From Cristatella mucedo (lineage: Eukaryota; Bryozoa; Phylactolaemata; Cristatellidae), in the NCBI GenBank assembly GCA_009760855.2, contig WPIO01000001.1, forward strand, positions 1,039,001 through 1,103,000: a DNA stretch of 64,000 bases. The letters are read 5' to 3'. The position numbers and the translations under genes are program-made. Positions 24,840 through 38,452 of this stretch are shown piece after piece (positions within the stretch are counted from its first letter, which is position 1; each line of letters starts with the position of its first letter). The notes below the pieces were generated by a model. The model did not search any database. It was not told the origin of the DNA and saw only the letters and a program-made list of their open reading frames with translations.

Positions 24840-27320
24840 TATGCCATATATCTATCCTTCCTTGTTATGGATGACTTCAAAATTTAGTTGAATGACGCCT
24901 CCAGAACCACATTTAAATAAATGACTGAATTTTAGTCTCTTTTAGCTCATTTGTATGGAACTACTCATATCAAGGGTCACATAATCGACCAAATTGTCTC
25001 GTACATGTGCAAGCTATCGTCACCAATTATTTCAAATTCTGCTTACCTGAACACAGCTGATCTCATTCAGTCTACAATGTATGCCCTCCTCATTGTCTAA
25101 AATCACATTTAATTCACGGACAATAGGACCCCTGACAGCAATTATGTATGTTCGAAAATATCTGCTTCGTATCTGCTGCTCAATCCACCTGCTTACCTGT
25201 CATCATTGGTAGATTGCAACAACACGACCCTAGCTGGCACACTGGACGAGTTTGCACCTCTCCCTAACTGCCCTGCGTCCCCTCGCTTAGACGGCCTATA
25301 GTTTATTCCAGAAATTAAACTAGCTAGTTCCACTAAGCGAGAGCGTTAAACGCATACAACAGATAAAGACTGACTGTCCATCGGCAGGCACACGAACACT
25401 ACCACAAATCGTATCAATCGACCCTAGCGGAGGCTAAGTCTAGCTTCTATGAAAAAACATTTTTGATTCACCGATGTACAAGCTAAAAAGGCTGATGCCT
25501 AGGATCACTCTATTTCTAAACTCCACTCGGTTTAGCTCATTATCTAGCGGTCGTTTTATCGTTCTAGCTGATCGTTTCTCTATCTTCTATCTCAGCAAGA
25601 TAAGCAAGATCAGAGAGGCCATCCTGAGAGTTGCTGCATCTGCCTGCAATCCAGTTCCTCAATGTCATGTAGCAGCACTCTGTCATCATTCAAACAGGTA
25701 TCGAATGACATCGGTCTGAAGCTCATATTACAATCAATAAAGACCTCTAGTCGTTTGGACCCTATTCCAACTCCCCTGCTTCAACGATGCATATATCTGA
25801 CACTTCCATGCATAACTAACATCATCAATCTCATAAGTCTTAGGTCATGTCCCAGCACCTTTCAAAAAAAAATCTTTAGTCAGGCCACTACTCAAGAAAA
25901 CATCACTATGCTAAGAGAACTTGAGCACCTTCTTCCCAGTCTTGCTTCTACCTTTCCTAACCAAGACAATTGAATGAGTCCTGGTAAATCAGCCTAACTC
26001 ATTTAATGGAATTTAAAGCCTTTGTAGTTAGTTCGAGTCAGGTGATATATAAGTGGTCACTCTAAAGAATCAGCATTGGCTTGGGTTGTATGACGACCTA
26101 CTTAGCGACACAGACTTAAGTAGAGTCTCTCTCTGCTGAGTATGCTCGATCTTTCAGCAGCTTTTGATGCTTTAGATCATCAAGTCCTTCTTTAGGGCCT
26201 CTTGTTTTGCCTGGAAATGACTGACAGGGCACTGTGCTGGCTTAAGTTTCATCTCTTGGTTAGACTCCAGAGCATTGATATGAATGGACGCAGACGATAC
26301 TAGAAAATTCTGAAGCATGGGATACTATATTGTTTGTGCTTGGTCTCATTCTTGTTTACGGCCCATACTCCACTCTTGCCAATGTTATTGCCAGATAAAA
26401 TCAACGTATTTATTTTATCTAGATGGAACTCAGCTGTAAATTTATTTTATTCCCTCCAAGCCCTCCAGCAATTCTTTCGAATCCTTTTTTGCGGATATTG
26501 ATGACATCGACACATGGATGGCAGCAGATTTTATTACAAGATAACAAAACCTAATTTTTGAAAAGTTAATGCACAAAATTAGCTCTGCCATTATTTGTCT
26601 TGCTAGACCTTTATTAAATTTAGGCGTCCTGTCGGAAATGATCTTTCATTAGAATATAGCTTCAACTCCGCAGTCAATTTTTCCTACTTTTAAGCTACGT
26701 ACCATGGCTAAAATGTGGGCTAGCTTAGAAAGGTACATCAAATCTAAATCGGTCCATCCATTTGAGACATCCAGTCTTGACTTATGTAACTCATTGCCTG
26801 CCAGTCTACCGGCCTGTGCAATCAAGGGAATACAGTTTGTGGGAAACCTTGCGGCTAGGCATTTTGTTGTGAACTTCCCAATTACCACATCACAACTCTT
26901 CTGGCCTGTTATCAATTGTTACTAGTCAAGCAACGTATCGACTTCAAAGCTCGGTGACTCAGTTTTAGGTCTCTTCATTATTTGGCTTCAGCCTACCTAT
27001 CAGATTTACTCCCTGCCATGTTAAGCATCGTACAACCTTCTTTTTGGAATCTGATGGTTTACCTATATTTCATAGGAGCTTGTGATAATTTGAAGACCAT
27101 GCATTTAGTTTGTATGATCCCGAAGCTTGGAATTCTCTTTCGACTTGCATCACAGCATCCCCTTACATGATCACTTTAAAAAAGGAACTAAAGACGCATC
27201 TATTTATCACAGCATGTAGTGCGTATATATTAATCGTACTTCACGGGCATATGTTAACTAAAGCTATGAATGCTGCCATATTGACTTACACCTACGTGTA
27301 CGTCACCCTTAATCATGTTT
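24840..27320 (+). mobile_element. LINE A, long copy (endonuclease end to reverse transcriptase C-terminus)
   Basis: Translated blocks in order are the end of an APE-type endonuclease (MDDFKI for GDFN, then THIKGHIIDQIVS for THxxGHTLDLVI), the linker TPEIKLA-like and AHEEHYH-like block, and SSRLDPIPTPLLQRC with CITNIINLISLRSCPSTFQKK at 25740-25870. RT blocks with YLDGTQL for YADDTQL (about 26400) follow. The C-terminal SLDLCNSLPASLPACAIKGIQFVGNLAAR is at 26760-26860, and ELKTHLFITA is near 27190. Many stops make it inactive. The 5' end is unclear. Confidence 0.8.
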
Positions 27321-27329
27321 TTCTAATCG

Positions 27330-30300
27330 CTTGGTAGGTTGAATATCTCGTTTCAAGTGGGGAAAATTCTAATGATAATATGTGTAGGAATCATATTAAT
27401 TGTGGATGGCCTTCAAGGATTAACCAGTTAAGTTGGAAAGTTCACTTTATATCGTTAAAATCTTTCGGAACACCTTAAGTTTTTTACCGCATCCGGCTTT
27501 TGCGAAACGCTTTTGCTGAGAAATGTATAGGGGTACGCTCGTTATTTTTACTAAGTGCTGTCAAATTTACTTTAAAAAAAAATAAAATGCCTCGGTGTTT
27601 TGTTTTTTCTAAAATATTATGCGTCAGGATTAAAATCCACTGAGTTTTTAATAATTAAGTGCAGTTGCAGTTCATAAATATATTACTTTCTCTCTTCACG
27701 TTGGATTTGGCATTTACGATTACCTCATTGGTGTGGTTAAAAGGTTGGCCCGGGTAGTTTTTTAAATCCACTTAGGTAACTTAACAGTAAGTTATTCCTG
27801 ACAGCTACAGGTGTAAATATAAACAATTGTTTGTGCGAGCTCTTTGTGGGGTAAAACTCATACGATTGACAGAGGTATAATGACATAAGGATACTGATTT
27901 ACTACGGCATTGACATAGTTAAAAGGCATTTTAGCCCGATTTTAAAAGCCCAAAACATTGTTATCTTTATTTGATTTTAATCAATAGCAACCCGTCAAGT
28001 CTTGGGTAATTTTTGGAAAGGCATGATATCACCATCGAGCTAGGCTCATTGTGCTGTTAGCTTGGTGTTAGCTAACCACGTAAACTGAATTTTTCTCTTG
28101 CTTAGTGTCTTTCTGTCTTACTCAGTCCTAGTCCCAAGACTATAAGAACCCAAGCGAATAGTATTGCTAAAAGAAAAGTCGGTATTATACTTCCACCAGC
28201 TCTGCCACTGTCGGAGTTTATGAATCATTAAAGCAAAGTCAGACTCATTAGCTTATTTAATTCAGCTGATCTACCATAAATTGTAATCGTCAATTCAAAC
28301 CAGCTCTTTTAAAAGCCGGTGTTACATGAAAACAAGTTTGAGCAATTTCCCAAGATATAGCCTTGTCCGTATATTCTTAGATCATTTTCCATTAGGTTAT
28401 ATCAATACTAAAATCCACAAATTTCCATTATATTATAAATTTCAAAATCGGAATGTGAACTAATGATCAGTTGATGCATGCAGGACTAGTGGATTGTCAT
28501 TTAGAAAAATAATTTGTATGTTAATCCGCCAAAAAGTATTGTGTTAATAATTATTGAGCACAGAACTGATTCATCAGAACCATGAGTGATATAAGTAAAG
28601 AGGGAAATAGCAAATAACGACAACTTTAGAGTAAAAATTATGCGTTCTGCTTAGGTGATTGACTTGCAGAATACCAAATCGAGGCTTTCAAGAGGAATCG
28701 GAGGCCAGCTGTTGGGGCACTAATTGATCCGTACATTAGTAATGCTCTATTAGATCATAATAAATTTCATAATCTTGGTAAATTAAATAATGCTGAATCC
28801 ATGGGCTCTTAGGCTGGCACTAACCACTGTTCTTCCTGCAAAAAAGAAAACAATCAAATCATCTGTTTACCTTACTAATTCGTGATAATCCTGAATACCT
28901 CGTCAAATTTAGCAGTAGCTTGAAAGAAGATGTTTGCACTACTGTATTCCTTATGGACCGCAGACTTCTAACAACGCACTAAGGTAAGTTAAACCGAATT
29001 CTATCAATAAAATGTAGTGTTTGCCTTCTCATCAGTATACATCTTTTTTTACTTTAATAATGTATAGTCTCGTTCAGCTTGACTTAATTATTCCACTAAC
29101 TGCCCAAGTTTTCCATACTCCATATGTAAATCTTTGCTGAAATAACCGACTCAACGAGCATTCTTTGTCAGTTTATTTTGAGGTCCTGCAGATTACTCAT
29201 CCCTACTTTTCACTCTCCATACCAGGATTTAGAAGCTCGCAAATTTTTCAATCTCAAAAACTGTCAGCAAAGCTGATACTTGCTGGCTATTCAATTAACT
29301 TCATCACATTCCTGCCTTGAATGTTGCGGTCTTTAACTAGGAGCTAGCACAAGCTGCTGAGTGCATTGGAGTGATTTTTAAAGTCTCATCAGCCCAGCAG
29401 GCACTATTTTGGTGCCAGCCTAAGTTTGAATCCTGCAGGCACACTGGAATATAACATATTCTCATAGTCTAGTCAAAAGGTCAATATTAAATCCTTGCAT
29501 GAAGTTGTAAGCTGTTGAATGCATGAATAGTATTCCAAATTGTACTTCCCCAATGAAATTGTACTAGCTCTAGTTATTGTTTACCATCACGCCAAGGTTT
29601 ACTTTTTTGCCGTTCTTCTGGCATGTTTAGACGCTTGCATTACATTTCGTGTTCTCTCATCTTTCACCTACAATATATGGCAAGAAGAAAGAGGATCTTA
29701 AGGTCGGTCATTCCGGCCTATCTCTCTGGAGCGTTTGCAGCAGTATTATAGCAAGGGTACCTTAGTAAAATACCGCATATTTAACTCTGGAAGTTAGGAA
29801 AACGTTCGAACTGAGACCCGAGTTTACGAAGAGACGCCCGCGACGGTTCAATCACGCGAAACGGCCTTGTTTAAATACCTAGATACTATGCACGTAAGAA
29901 ACTCTCAAATCCGAAAGCATGACAAGCTGCATGTCATCAAGGAGAGCCGGGATGATGCTAAATTTAAAAAATGTGACAGTAAGTAGTTCATTTGTGTAAG
30001 GCTGAACCCATTAATATGCGTGTTTGAGACTTCTGAAAACTAACCCATCAAAATTATCCTACGTTGATGGCTCGCTTTGATGAGGCTGCTGCATGGGTTG
30101 ATTACTGTCGCTGTCGGATGATGACATCCGGCTACAGACTCTGTGTGCTTTACAAAGCAAAACAAAGGAAGAAGCCGTAGTGCTAGCGATCTTTGACAAA
30201 AATGAAGCCAGCTCATTGCACTCACAAATGATCCGTTTGCAGCACAAGCATCTAAGGAGAGCCTAACACTTTTGAGGAGCGTTTAGGATAATTTAGAATT

Positions 30301-30830
30301 AGGCATTTACATGGTATCGTAAGCCTATTTCTTGTGTGAAGGTGAATCATGTTGCCTACTAATGTGTTCAGATGAGACATTTCAAGATGGGTACTTTCAT
30401 GTAATGGCAAATACTAACAACAATTGTCAGTTAACACCACATAATCTTGGTCGTGCAGACACTAACTGAAATTGCTGCTCTATGCTATATTCGATTTGCC
30501 GCTAATAAATTCATAATAGATTCACATAATTCCTTTTTACAGCACACTGAATGAACTTTGGCTGTATTCGGGCAATTTACCTACGTCACAAGACGATTCT
30601 GGGAGCTCTAAAGCTTCGGCTGATTATCTGAATTAGAGATCAGGTGTTTTTTTCGTAACTGTTAATCACTTTTTAATTATAATTCTTCCAGAAAGACTAC
30701 CTGATCTGAAGATTCCAGGCTATCTAGCATTCTTAAGCTAGATCACAGCAGCTACGCAGTAGCAGGTAATTTCTATTGAAAATTGTTTTAGGCATATAAG
30801 TTGTAGCATCATTCAGTTAAAATAGTTTGC
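27330..30830. other. Long stretch with no recognisable gene
   Basis: No exon or repeat family could be identified. Slightly GC-richer blocks lie at about 29680-29880 and 30040-30250. The latter carries two overlapping minus-strand open frames of about 61 codons without family features. Confidence 0.45.
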
Positions 30831-30839
30831 CATCCTGCA

Positions 30840-33430
30840 CATCTACAATCGCCTGCGAATCCCGAAACCTCAAGACCCTTGCAATTGTTACTATCCCTGC
30901 GAGAATATCTGCCTTGCATCTGCTGCTCAATCCACCTTCCACGTGTTATCATTTGTAGAATGCTGCAACATGGGGTTAGCTTACATGCTCTACGAGTTGG
31001 CACCTCTGACTAAGCCGATTGCAACATCTCGCCCAGAAGGCCTGTAGTTTGCCTCTGAAATTAAGCTAGCTTAGTCTACTAAGTACAAGCTGGAAAAAGC
31101 ATACACAAGATCAGGACCGACTGTCCATCGACAGGCAGAACGTGACTACTGTAGATCGCTCCATTGGAAACTAACAAAGGCCAAATATAGCTTCTGTAAA
31201 AACATTGTTAAATATCAGATGCACAATCCAAAGATTCAGATGACTATGATCAACCATCTTCTTAACAGCAAGCTGGTTAGCTGATTAGCTTGCGATCCTT
31301 GTGGTGATATAGCTGATCGTTTCTTCAGCTTCTCAGTCAACAAGATGGGCAATATCGATAAGTCATTCTCAAATGTCTCAGCATCTCCCGTCAATTCCAC
31401 GCTGCACCTCAAAGTTATCCTTCAAGAAGGCCACTAGTGACCTCGTCCTAAAGATAATAACAAAGCAAAGTCGACAACTAGTCTTCTAGACCTTATTCAC
31501 ACCATTTTTCTTCTACGACGCATAGATCTTCTGTGGTCATGCATAGCTAACATTGTCAATGTCATTAGCCTCATGTCAAGACCATTAGCCTTTAAAACAG
31601 GCTGTAGTTTTGCCACTAATAAGAAAAACAACGCCTGACCAATAGAACTTAAACAATTTCCCAGTCTCCCTTCTACTATTCCTATCAAAGTCACTGGAAC
31701 GAGTTTAGGCAAACCAGCTCGACTCATTTATTGAAACTAAAAACCTTACAAATATGCTCCAGTCTGGTTGTATAAGTAAAATCTCAACTGAGTTGGCATC
31801 GCTTCGGTTTTACAACGAAATAATTAGGAATGCCTACTTAGTTAGAGTCTGTATGTTTGTTTTGCTTGATTTTTTGGCAGCTTGTAATGCAGTCGATCCC
31901 CAAGTCCTACTAGGGTGCCTCTCATCTCGCCTGGGAATTAATGGCGCTGCACTGCAGGGGTTTATGTCACATCTCCTTGAGAGACTCGGGAGTTTGCATG
32001 CGCATGGACGTAGATTATCGTTGGAACCATAAAAGTGTGCGGTACCTCCGGGCTCTGCTCTTTACACGATTAGCACTCTCCCTCTGGCCGACGTGATCGA
32101 AAGGCACAATCAAGAACGTCACTTCTATTGCAGTCAGTTGTAAGCTTACGTCGATCCCTCCCAGCCGTTCTGCTCGTCGAGCTCCCTAAACTCCTTTGCC
32201 CTATGTATTAATGACATCCCCACGTGGTGGTCAGCAAACATTCTCAGATAAAATAATAAGAAAAACAACTTAGTAGTTTTGGCCCACCAAAGAGTAAATT
32301 TTCAGGAATTGGACAGGTTAGCGTTCCCAATCGGCTCTCCCTCCATATCCAGCTGAATATACACGAAACCTAGATTTACTGTTTCAAAGTGACTATGCAG
32401 TAATTGGCCACGTTATCTTTACAGTTAAGCCTGCCTACTTTCAGCTCCATAGCATCGCTAAAACTCCGTCTCGTTTAGACAGGGATACCACATTTAAATT
32501 GATCAACGCATTTATGACATCCCGTCTTAATTTGTATCTCCGTCTGTAACTCCGCAAAGTCACAAAGACCATGTGGGTGTTACGCAGGAGAGTGTTGTAT
32601 AGCACACTCACAGCCTATGCGGCTTTCGGTACGACAGACTTCGTCTCACGAAACAAAGAGAAAGTGGGAAGCATAGCAGAGTCAGGAGAGCAGTTGAAGT
32701 AGTGAGTAGCATAGAAATAGCAGCTCAGGACCGCTGAAAAGGATGAGCCGTAGTCGGCAGTAGGAAAGTGATTTCTGAAACTCACTGATTTCTGGTCTAC
32801 CCACCTGTGTACCCACGCACTGACAGCTAGTGCAAAACTCTGCAGCTCCACGTGTTTGTCTTAAATCTATCATTTTCCAAATCTTACCACTTCTTGCTAA
32901 CCTATACTGGCTGTCAGTCAGGCAAAGCATTGCATTCAAGGTTCTGTTACCTACTTTTAGGTCCCATCCTTCTTTGGCTCCAACCTGTCTATCAGATCAA
33001 ATCGCCTACCAGCCATCGTCGTACTCACTTTTTTGAGTCTCATCTTTTACAATACTTCTTATCAAAATAAGGTTATTTAGAGTTCGTGCCTTTAGCTTTT
33101 ATGCTTCCAAAGCCTGTAAGCCTTTTCCGACTCGCTTCGCGACGTTCTTTAACTTTACCACTTGGCGTAAGAAAAATAAAAACCAAAGTATTTACCACGG
33201 CATTTACTAAGTCAATTTAATCCATCATTCGTGTGCTTAAGCTCGCTGGCTATGCATGCAGACACTAACCATAATTTTATACTGACCGTGCATGAATGAT
33301 TGTGCCATTGTATGCTTGTTGTCATTGAGCGTCTACGGCAGACCAAGCGATTATGCTTCCTTTGCAGAAAACTCAAAGTGCTTTGAAAGAGATTGAGTTA
33401 TTTGAGGGCCGGAATAACAAAGTTTTATTA
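30840..33430 (+). mobile_element. LINE A, long copy, interrupted by a LINE B fragment
   Basis: It starts in the endonuclease-RT linker ('cgaaacctcaagaccctt' block) and shows SEI/KLA-type linker and AACNAVDPQVLLGCL (AAFDTIDHQVLL). The region ends with AKLCSSTCL-like and LPLLANLYWLSVRQSIAFKVL at 32880-32950. It closes with the tail stem-loop at about 33377-33425. Multiple stops are present. A minus-strand LINE B end occupies about 32567-32785. Confidence 0.8.
32567..32785 (-). mobile_element. LINE B 3' end inserted in LINE A
   Basis: The reverse complement of LINE B 3' sequence is present ('tacgcaggagag', 'caaagagaaagtgggaagcatagcaga', 'gaggtagtgagtagcatagaa'-like). It splits the CNSLLAGLPAC block of the host LINE A. 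It is 5'-truncated and rather well preserved. Confidence 0.75.
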
Positions 33431-35225
33431 ATACTGCTGGCATTAGGTTAGACACCGCTACTCATCGGAACATGCCTGAGCTATAGCTGCCAGCGAGAAC
33501 ATAAACTAGTCTTTATATGCCCTCAAGTGTAAAATTGATTCCCTATTAAAAAATGATGATAGGAAAAAGACCTGAGTTATTCTTAAGTGCATCCCGACAA
33601 CGTGTTTTTGCAGAGTAGACAATGCTTCCTATCGTAGCCATTTTTCGTTAACCCAATGGCAAGCGTGCCATTCCATCTCACTGCTAATGAACTCAGATGT
33701 CTTTACATTGAAACAAGTAAAATTCTTAAAGCCCGTTATTAATAAGTCCACAATATTTGTATAATTCCTCAATTAAAAGTTTATTTCATTTGTGGGCACA
33801 ATTATTTCACTAAAAGTGAATAGATTCATGATGATCAATGAAAGACACCTACCGGCAGTCAGCGTATATCGGCAGTCAGTGTTTATCGGCAGTCAGCGTA
33901 AATAACCACTCAAAAGAGATTTCAAGCGAACAAATTCCTATGATTGCATTAAATCTCTTTTTAGGCGGTTATGTAAAAAACACTGTACAACGTAGATGCG
34001 TTTTAGCTTCTGTTGGAACTCCCGTGTGTAACAAGGTTTCATTTTCATGTTTCATCTTCATTCTCAGTGAAGTAAAGCACTTGGTGAGTTTAGAAATCAA
34101 GATTTGGTCTCTAGAGTATCTGTAAATTTTTATTGCTCCAGATGAGCGAATTGAGTCAGAACTGCAGCTACAATACAGTCAGCCAGAAAAAAAATTGTTT
34201 AGATAGTTACAGCACTGTGAGAGAATAAAAGGACTTCCAATTGTGTGATAAAACGCTGAAGTCAATTTACTTCACGATAACAATAGTGCTGTGCGTTTGG
34301 CCTTTGCGTTGTAGAGAACTAGCAAGCATAGATGAAGATTTTTCTACCAAATCGATGTGCTTTAATGAATTAGCCAACCAACCTGGGGGCAGTAAGTTAC
34401 AGAATTTTTGAAGCCGGATGTAATAAATCAGTGGGCTATTGATAGGACACATATGATCATAACATATTTTGTATAATACCAGGTTGCCGAAACAAACTGT
34501 CCTTACTCTGCATATGAGGTCGTCTTGTGAAGATATAAATAAGAAATGAAAAGGCAGATTCCTTGCTTATTCTGCTAGTAATATATAGGATAACTCATTG
34601 GGACTGTAAGGTTTCCCGATTTTTAAGTCGCTAGACTACTTTCTTTGACAAGCAGCTAAGTCATACAGCTCATGAAATCGAAAACGTATAATGCTAAGCA
34701 AGCCAAATTTAAACCACTCGTATAGTTACGTGGTCAAGAGAGTATTTATATATCCATACAGCCATTTGATCCGACTCTAAAATGTGGTACCATTTAATAT
34801 ATATTTGGCTTGCACCTAGTTCATGATCAAATGTAGAGCATTGATTCCTTAATAGACCATATGCGTATTTATAATATTAGAAAAGCTGTTTGTAGAGCTA
34901 TTCCATTGCTGTTGAGTCCTACTAAACAAAATCTAAAATGGCTTAGTTACTACATGAATATAAATGTGCAGGTAATGCGGTTTAACATACTAGTTCAATA
35001 TTGGGTATACTTATTAGTATACTAGAATTTGCGACTTAGTGGCACAACACTGAGTCCAGGCTGTCACTGGCAACTCTATTGGAGCATCTTTTCTGACATT
35101 GGCACTCGTATACAAGAAAACTGTGTCAAATTGAAAACTCTAAAACTAAGGTACTATAGGCAGGCAAATGTAGTTTTACTTTGATTTTTGAAAAAATTTC
35201 CATCAAACTAATGACCAAGTTGCTT
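33431..35225. other. Stretch without recognisable genes
   Basis: AT-rich, with only a short 17-bp tandem triplet at 33853-33903. The open frame of 95 codons at 33838-34125 overlaps that triplet and shows no family features. Confidence 0.5.
33853..33903. repeat. 17-bp tandem repeat, three copies
   Basis: The unit CGGCAGTCAGCGTATAT is repeated three times head to tail with one or two differences per copy. Confidence 0.9.
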
Positions 35226-35227
35226 TT

Positions 35228-35808
35228 CAATAATGCATAAAATAAATGATACATTCATATAGCGCCCTCAGAGAAACCAATCTCTTTCTAGGCACTTTAC
35301 ATTTGCTCCAATAGGAAGCACAAGAGTTAGTGGTAGCATGCTCAATACACAACATGATAACCTGGTCAGGGGTTTTACATGCATAGAGTCAGCATGCAAG
35401 TACGGTTAACGTTAGCATGCACAGTGTCAGCAAGCATAAGCACATAAAAGTTCGAATCACTGGGACTCACTAAATGTTGTGATAAATGTGTTTTAAGTTT
35501 CTTTTTAAATGTGTAAAGTCAGTAGGTGATATGCGAGTCGGGAATGAGTTACACGCTTTTGGAGCGTTGGGACTAAAAGCGCGACCTCCAAAGGATTTGA
35601 GGTTTCTACGAGGTACAGGCAAGCAATTAAATTTTGAGAAGCGGGTGGTACGACGCTTAGCAAGGCGGGGGAGTAGATCTGATAGGTAGGCTAGAGCCGA
35701 AGAATGAAGGGACCTAAAAGTGAGTGACAAAACCTTGAAGTCGATGCGTTGCTTGACTGGGAGCCTGTGCAGATCGGCGAGAAGTGGTGAGATGTGGCAA
35801 TTGCGAGT
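35228..35808 (-). mobile_element. LINE A 3' end, 5'-truncated
   Basis: From its 3' end it shows the decayed stem-loop ('gcgccctcagaga...ggcacttta') and the 3'UTR with 'gtcagcatgc'. The RT C-terminus is then read on the minus strand: HISPLLADLHRLPVKQRIDFKVLSLTFRSLHSSALAYLSDLLPR and NLKSFGGRAFSPNAPKACNSFPTR. The C-terminal frame is open over about 110 codons. Confidence 0.8.
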
Positions 35809-35989
35809 TACTGCATTTGATGGCTCCTCGTGAATTGTCTTTTGCATACTTATGCATGCAATCAATGTGCCAGTAAGGATACTCTCTTTGCAGCATTCAG
35901 GTATGTAAAGAGCATGAGTATGGAAAGAGATGTATGTAGTTTCCTCAGGGCACAATGCACGTGTATCATTACTATTATTTCTACTATGC

Positions 35990-36065
35990 ATATATAAAAT
36001 AAATTCATTTTCATATTGCCCTAGAGGAACTTAATCTCTCTATTCAGGCACTTCACACATGTCAC
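35990..36065 (-). mobile_element. LINE A tail-only remnant
   Basis: It shows the reverse complement of the LINE A stem-loop region ('gccctagaggaacttaatctctct' then 'aggcacttcacacatg'), with no ORF part. It lies just upstream of the 35.2-35.8 kb copy on the same strand. Confidence 0.5.
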
Positions 36066-36069
36066 TGGA

Positions 36070-37035
36070 CTCCAGCTTCACATCGAGAGTCCCGACATCG
36101 GTTGCCAAATTCACTAATCCTGACCCTGTTAGAGGCAAGTACCTTAATCACTTGGCTTTGCATATCTCATAGCATATCTCCCTGCGGGAAAAGGTGCATG
36201 CAATATTGAGCCAAGGCGAAGAACTGCCGTTGACACTGCTTAGGGCAGCTTGTTGCTAGTTGGTGGTCTGATGGAGGGGGAGGCAGCGGCTTCCAGGTGG
36301 CCCTAACCACTTGCAGGCACAGACATTCGCTTGACCAATACCGACAGTATTCTTCGGCATCAGCTGAGCCACGATAATAGAGGTTCCCGTTTTTTTTACG
36401 ATACGATGCATTCCTTGCCTCCCAAATACCTTTTAATCACCTGGCTTCCCAGCTTGTTGGGAGTAATCCTAGTTAGATAATAAATTGATAGCAAATAGCC
36501 GTCCCAGAGTGCAAGAATGGTGTGCATTAAATAAAGCATTGAGAGCAAGTACAAGAAAGTAAATCTGTTTAAGCTTGGTCCTAACCTTATTATCGCTAAG
36601 GCAAATGGTCTTACTGCAGACAGAGAAAGTCTTCTATCGGCTTCTCGGCAAACTGTAGTCTTACCATTAATCTTGCTACGATCTACCAAGATTAATAGTA
36701 TTCTGCTACATCGCTACTCAGCTGCCAGTGTAGCAAGGAATCAAATTACCAGTGCCACAAGCATGCAACAACAGCATGGCCCGGGCTAAATGGAGGGCTG
36801 CATCTCCTTGCCCGGAGCCTGGGGGAGGGGGGGCGACGGCGGAGAGACGATGATGCAGAACGAGGCTCCCTAGGCCAAACCAGCCAAACAGATAAGGAGA
36901 AGCAAGAGGGCAGCAGTTTCGATGTCGATGTTCACCAGCTAGCTTCAGAGTGGCAGCCGGCTCTAGCTGAACGGCAAGTCTCCCTCCGGAGGGCCTAGCC
37001 AAAGCTAGCTGGTCTCCCTAAACGTCAACCAACAA
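36070..37035. other. Stretch without genes, with a GC-rich block at 36720-37035
   Basis: The GC-rich block includes runs such as 'gggggaggggggg' and CpG-rich sequence, and ends abruptly where LINE B begins. It has no second copy in the window and no convincing coding frame. Confidence 0.4.
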
Positions 37036-37039
37036 GCCC

Positions 37040-37436
37040 ATTTTTGGCACTTGATGTTTTTCCTTCAAATCGGCAATCGTTAGACCTCTTCTTAAAAAGC
37101 CTGGATTAGACGCAGAGGTCCTAGAAAACTATCGTCCAGTTTCCCTTCTTCCGATCTTATCAAAGATTCTTAAAAAAATTGTTGCTATGCAGCTAGTTGA
37201 ACATATTGAAAATAATGGAATGTCAGAAACTTTTCAATCAGGGTTCGAGAGGCAGCACTCTACTGAAACTGCTCTCCTACGTGTTAACAATGACATTCTA
37301 CGTGGGTACGACGACGGAAATGTCGCTGCCGTAGCTCTGCTAGATCTGTCTGCTGCCTTTGACGCAATTGATCATAAGTTCTGCTTGGGCGATTGAGAAC
37401 AACGATCGGTCTGGCAAACGAAGCACTGGCGTATTA
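37040..37436 (+). mobile_element. LINE B, left part (reverse transcriptase N-terminal half)
   Basis: A clean frame reads [56 protein letters not shown], and [16 protein letters not shown]. After a frame change it reads [14 protein letters not shown]. These are the first RT blocks of L2/CR1-type LINEs. A LINE A then interrupts it on the opposite strand, and the protein order resumes at 38452. The endonuclease part is missing. Confidence 0.85.
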
Positions 37437-38452
37437 TAATAACAATAATAATAACAATAATTCACTTGATAAAGCGCCCTCAGAGAACTTAATCTCTCTC
37501 TAGGCGCTTTACATTTGCTGTAAAGTGAAATGCCATTGAATGGCAAGTAAAATCATGATTGAAAAAAAATAAACGAAATGACTAATATGGTTAGGGGTGA
37601 CATGCACAGGGTCAGCATGCAAATGTGGTTAGTGGCAGCATGCACAGTGTCAGCACGCATAAGCACATCAAGGACGAATCACAGGGACCCACTAAATGCT
37701 CTCCTAAATAGGTGTGTTTTTAGGTTCCTTTTAAATGTGGTCAGGTCAGGGGATGTTCTGACGCAGGTCGGGAGGGAGTTCCAGGCTTTGGGAGCATATG
37801 AACTAAATGCACGGTCTCCAAAGGATTTAAGGTTTGTATGAGGTATTTCTAGACTGTTGGATTCCGAAAAGCGGGTGGTATGATGCTTAGCCTGATGGGG
37901 TAGTATATCTGACAGATAGGCTGGAGCCATAGAATGAAGGGACTTAAAAGTGAGCGACAAAACCTTGAAGTCAATCCGTTGCTTGACTGGCAGCCAGTAA
38001 AGGTTGGCGAGAAGTGGAGTAATGCGGCAACTGCGACGCTCACGACAGACAAGCCTAGCTGCAGAGTTTTGCACCAGCTGCAATCGCCTGATCGCACATG
38101 CTGGTAAGCCAGTAAGCAGTGAGTTGCAGAAGTCGAGACGGGATGTCACGAATGCATGGACCAACTTGGACGTGGTATCTTTATCTAAACAAGCCCGAAT
38201 TTTAGCTATGTTATGAAGCTGAAAATAGGCGGATTTGACTGTGGAGCTGATATGGTCGTCTAACGAGAGGTTGCTTTGGAATATGACACCTAGATTTCAA
38301 GCTGATTCAACTGGAGATATGCTGGCAGAGCCAATTTTGAGAGTCAGCCTTTCCAATATCTGGATCACACTAGGTTTGCCCATAACTAGTAAGTTAGTTT
38401 TATCATCGTTAAGTTTTAGAAAATTTGCTGCTTTAAATCATGCTTGTCCGAT
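37431..38452 (-). mobile_element. LINE A inserted in LINE B, 5'-truncated, well preserved
   Basis: On the minus strand the frame runs from LSLDDHISSTVKSAYFQL and HNIAKIRACLDKDTTSKLV through FVTSRLDFCNSLLTGLPAC, ITPLLANLYWLPVKQRIDFKVL, MAPAYLSDILPHQAK and NLKSFGDRAFSSYAPKAWN to LKTHLFRRAFSGSL, stopping at 37679. Upstream of that an in-frame TGA occurs near the SA*NLGVIF block. The 3'UTR ends with the perfect stem-loop and (AAT)n at 37431-37465. It is the best preserved LINE A C-terminus in the window and is close to the copy at 42.8 kb. Confidence 0.9.

Noticed and set aside
30040-30250. Two overlapping minus-strand frames with a Ser/Asp-rich end as a transposase fragment
   Set aside because: There is no catalytic motif, zinc finger or terminal repeat. 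Composition alone is not enough.
37679-38164. 161-codon minus-strand open frame as a host gene
   Set aside because: Its sequence (SRLDFCNSLL, ANLYWLPVKQRIDFKVL, APAYLSD) is the standard C-terminus of an L2/CR1-like LINE protein.
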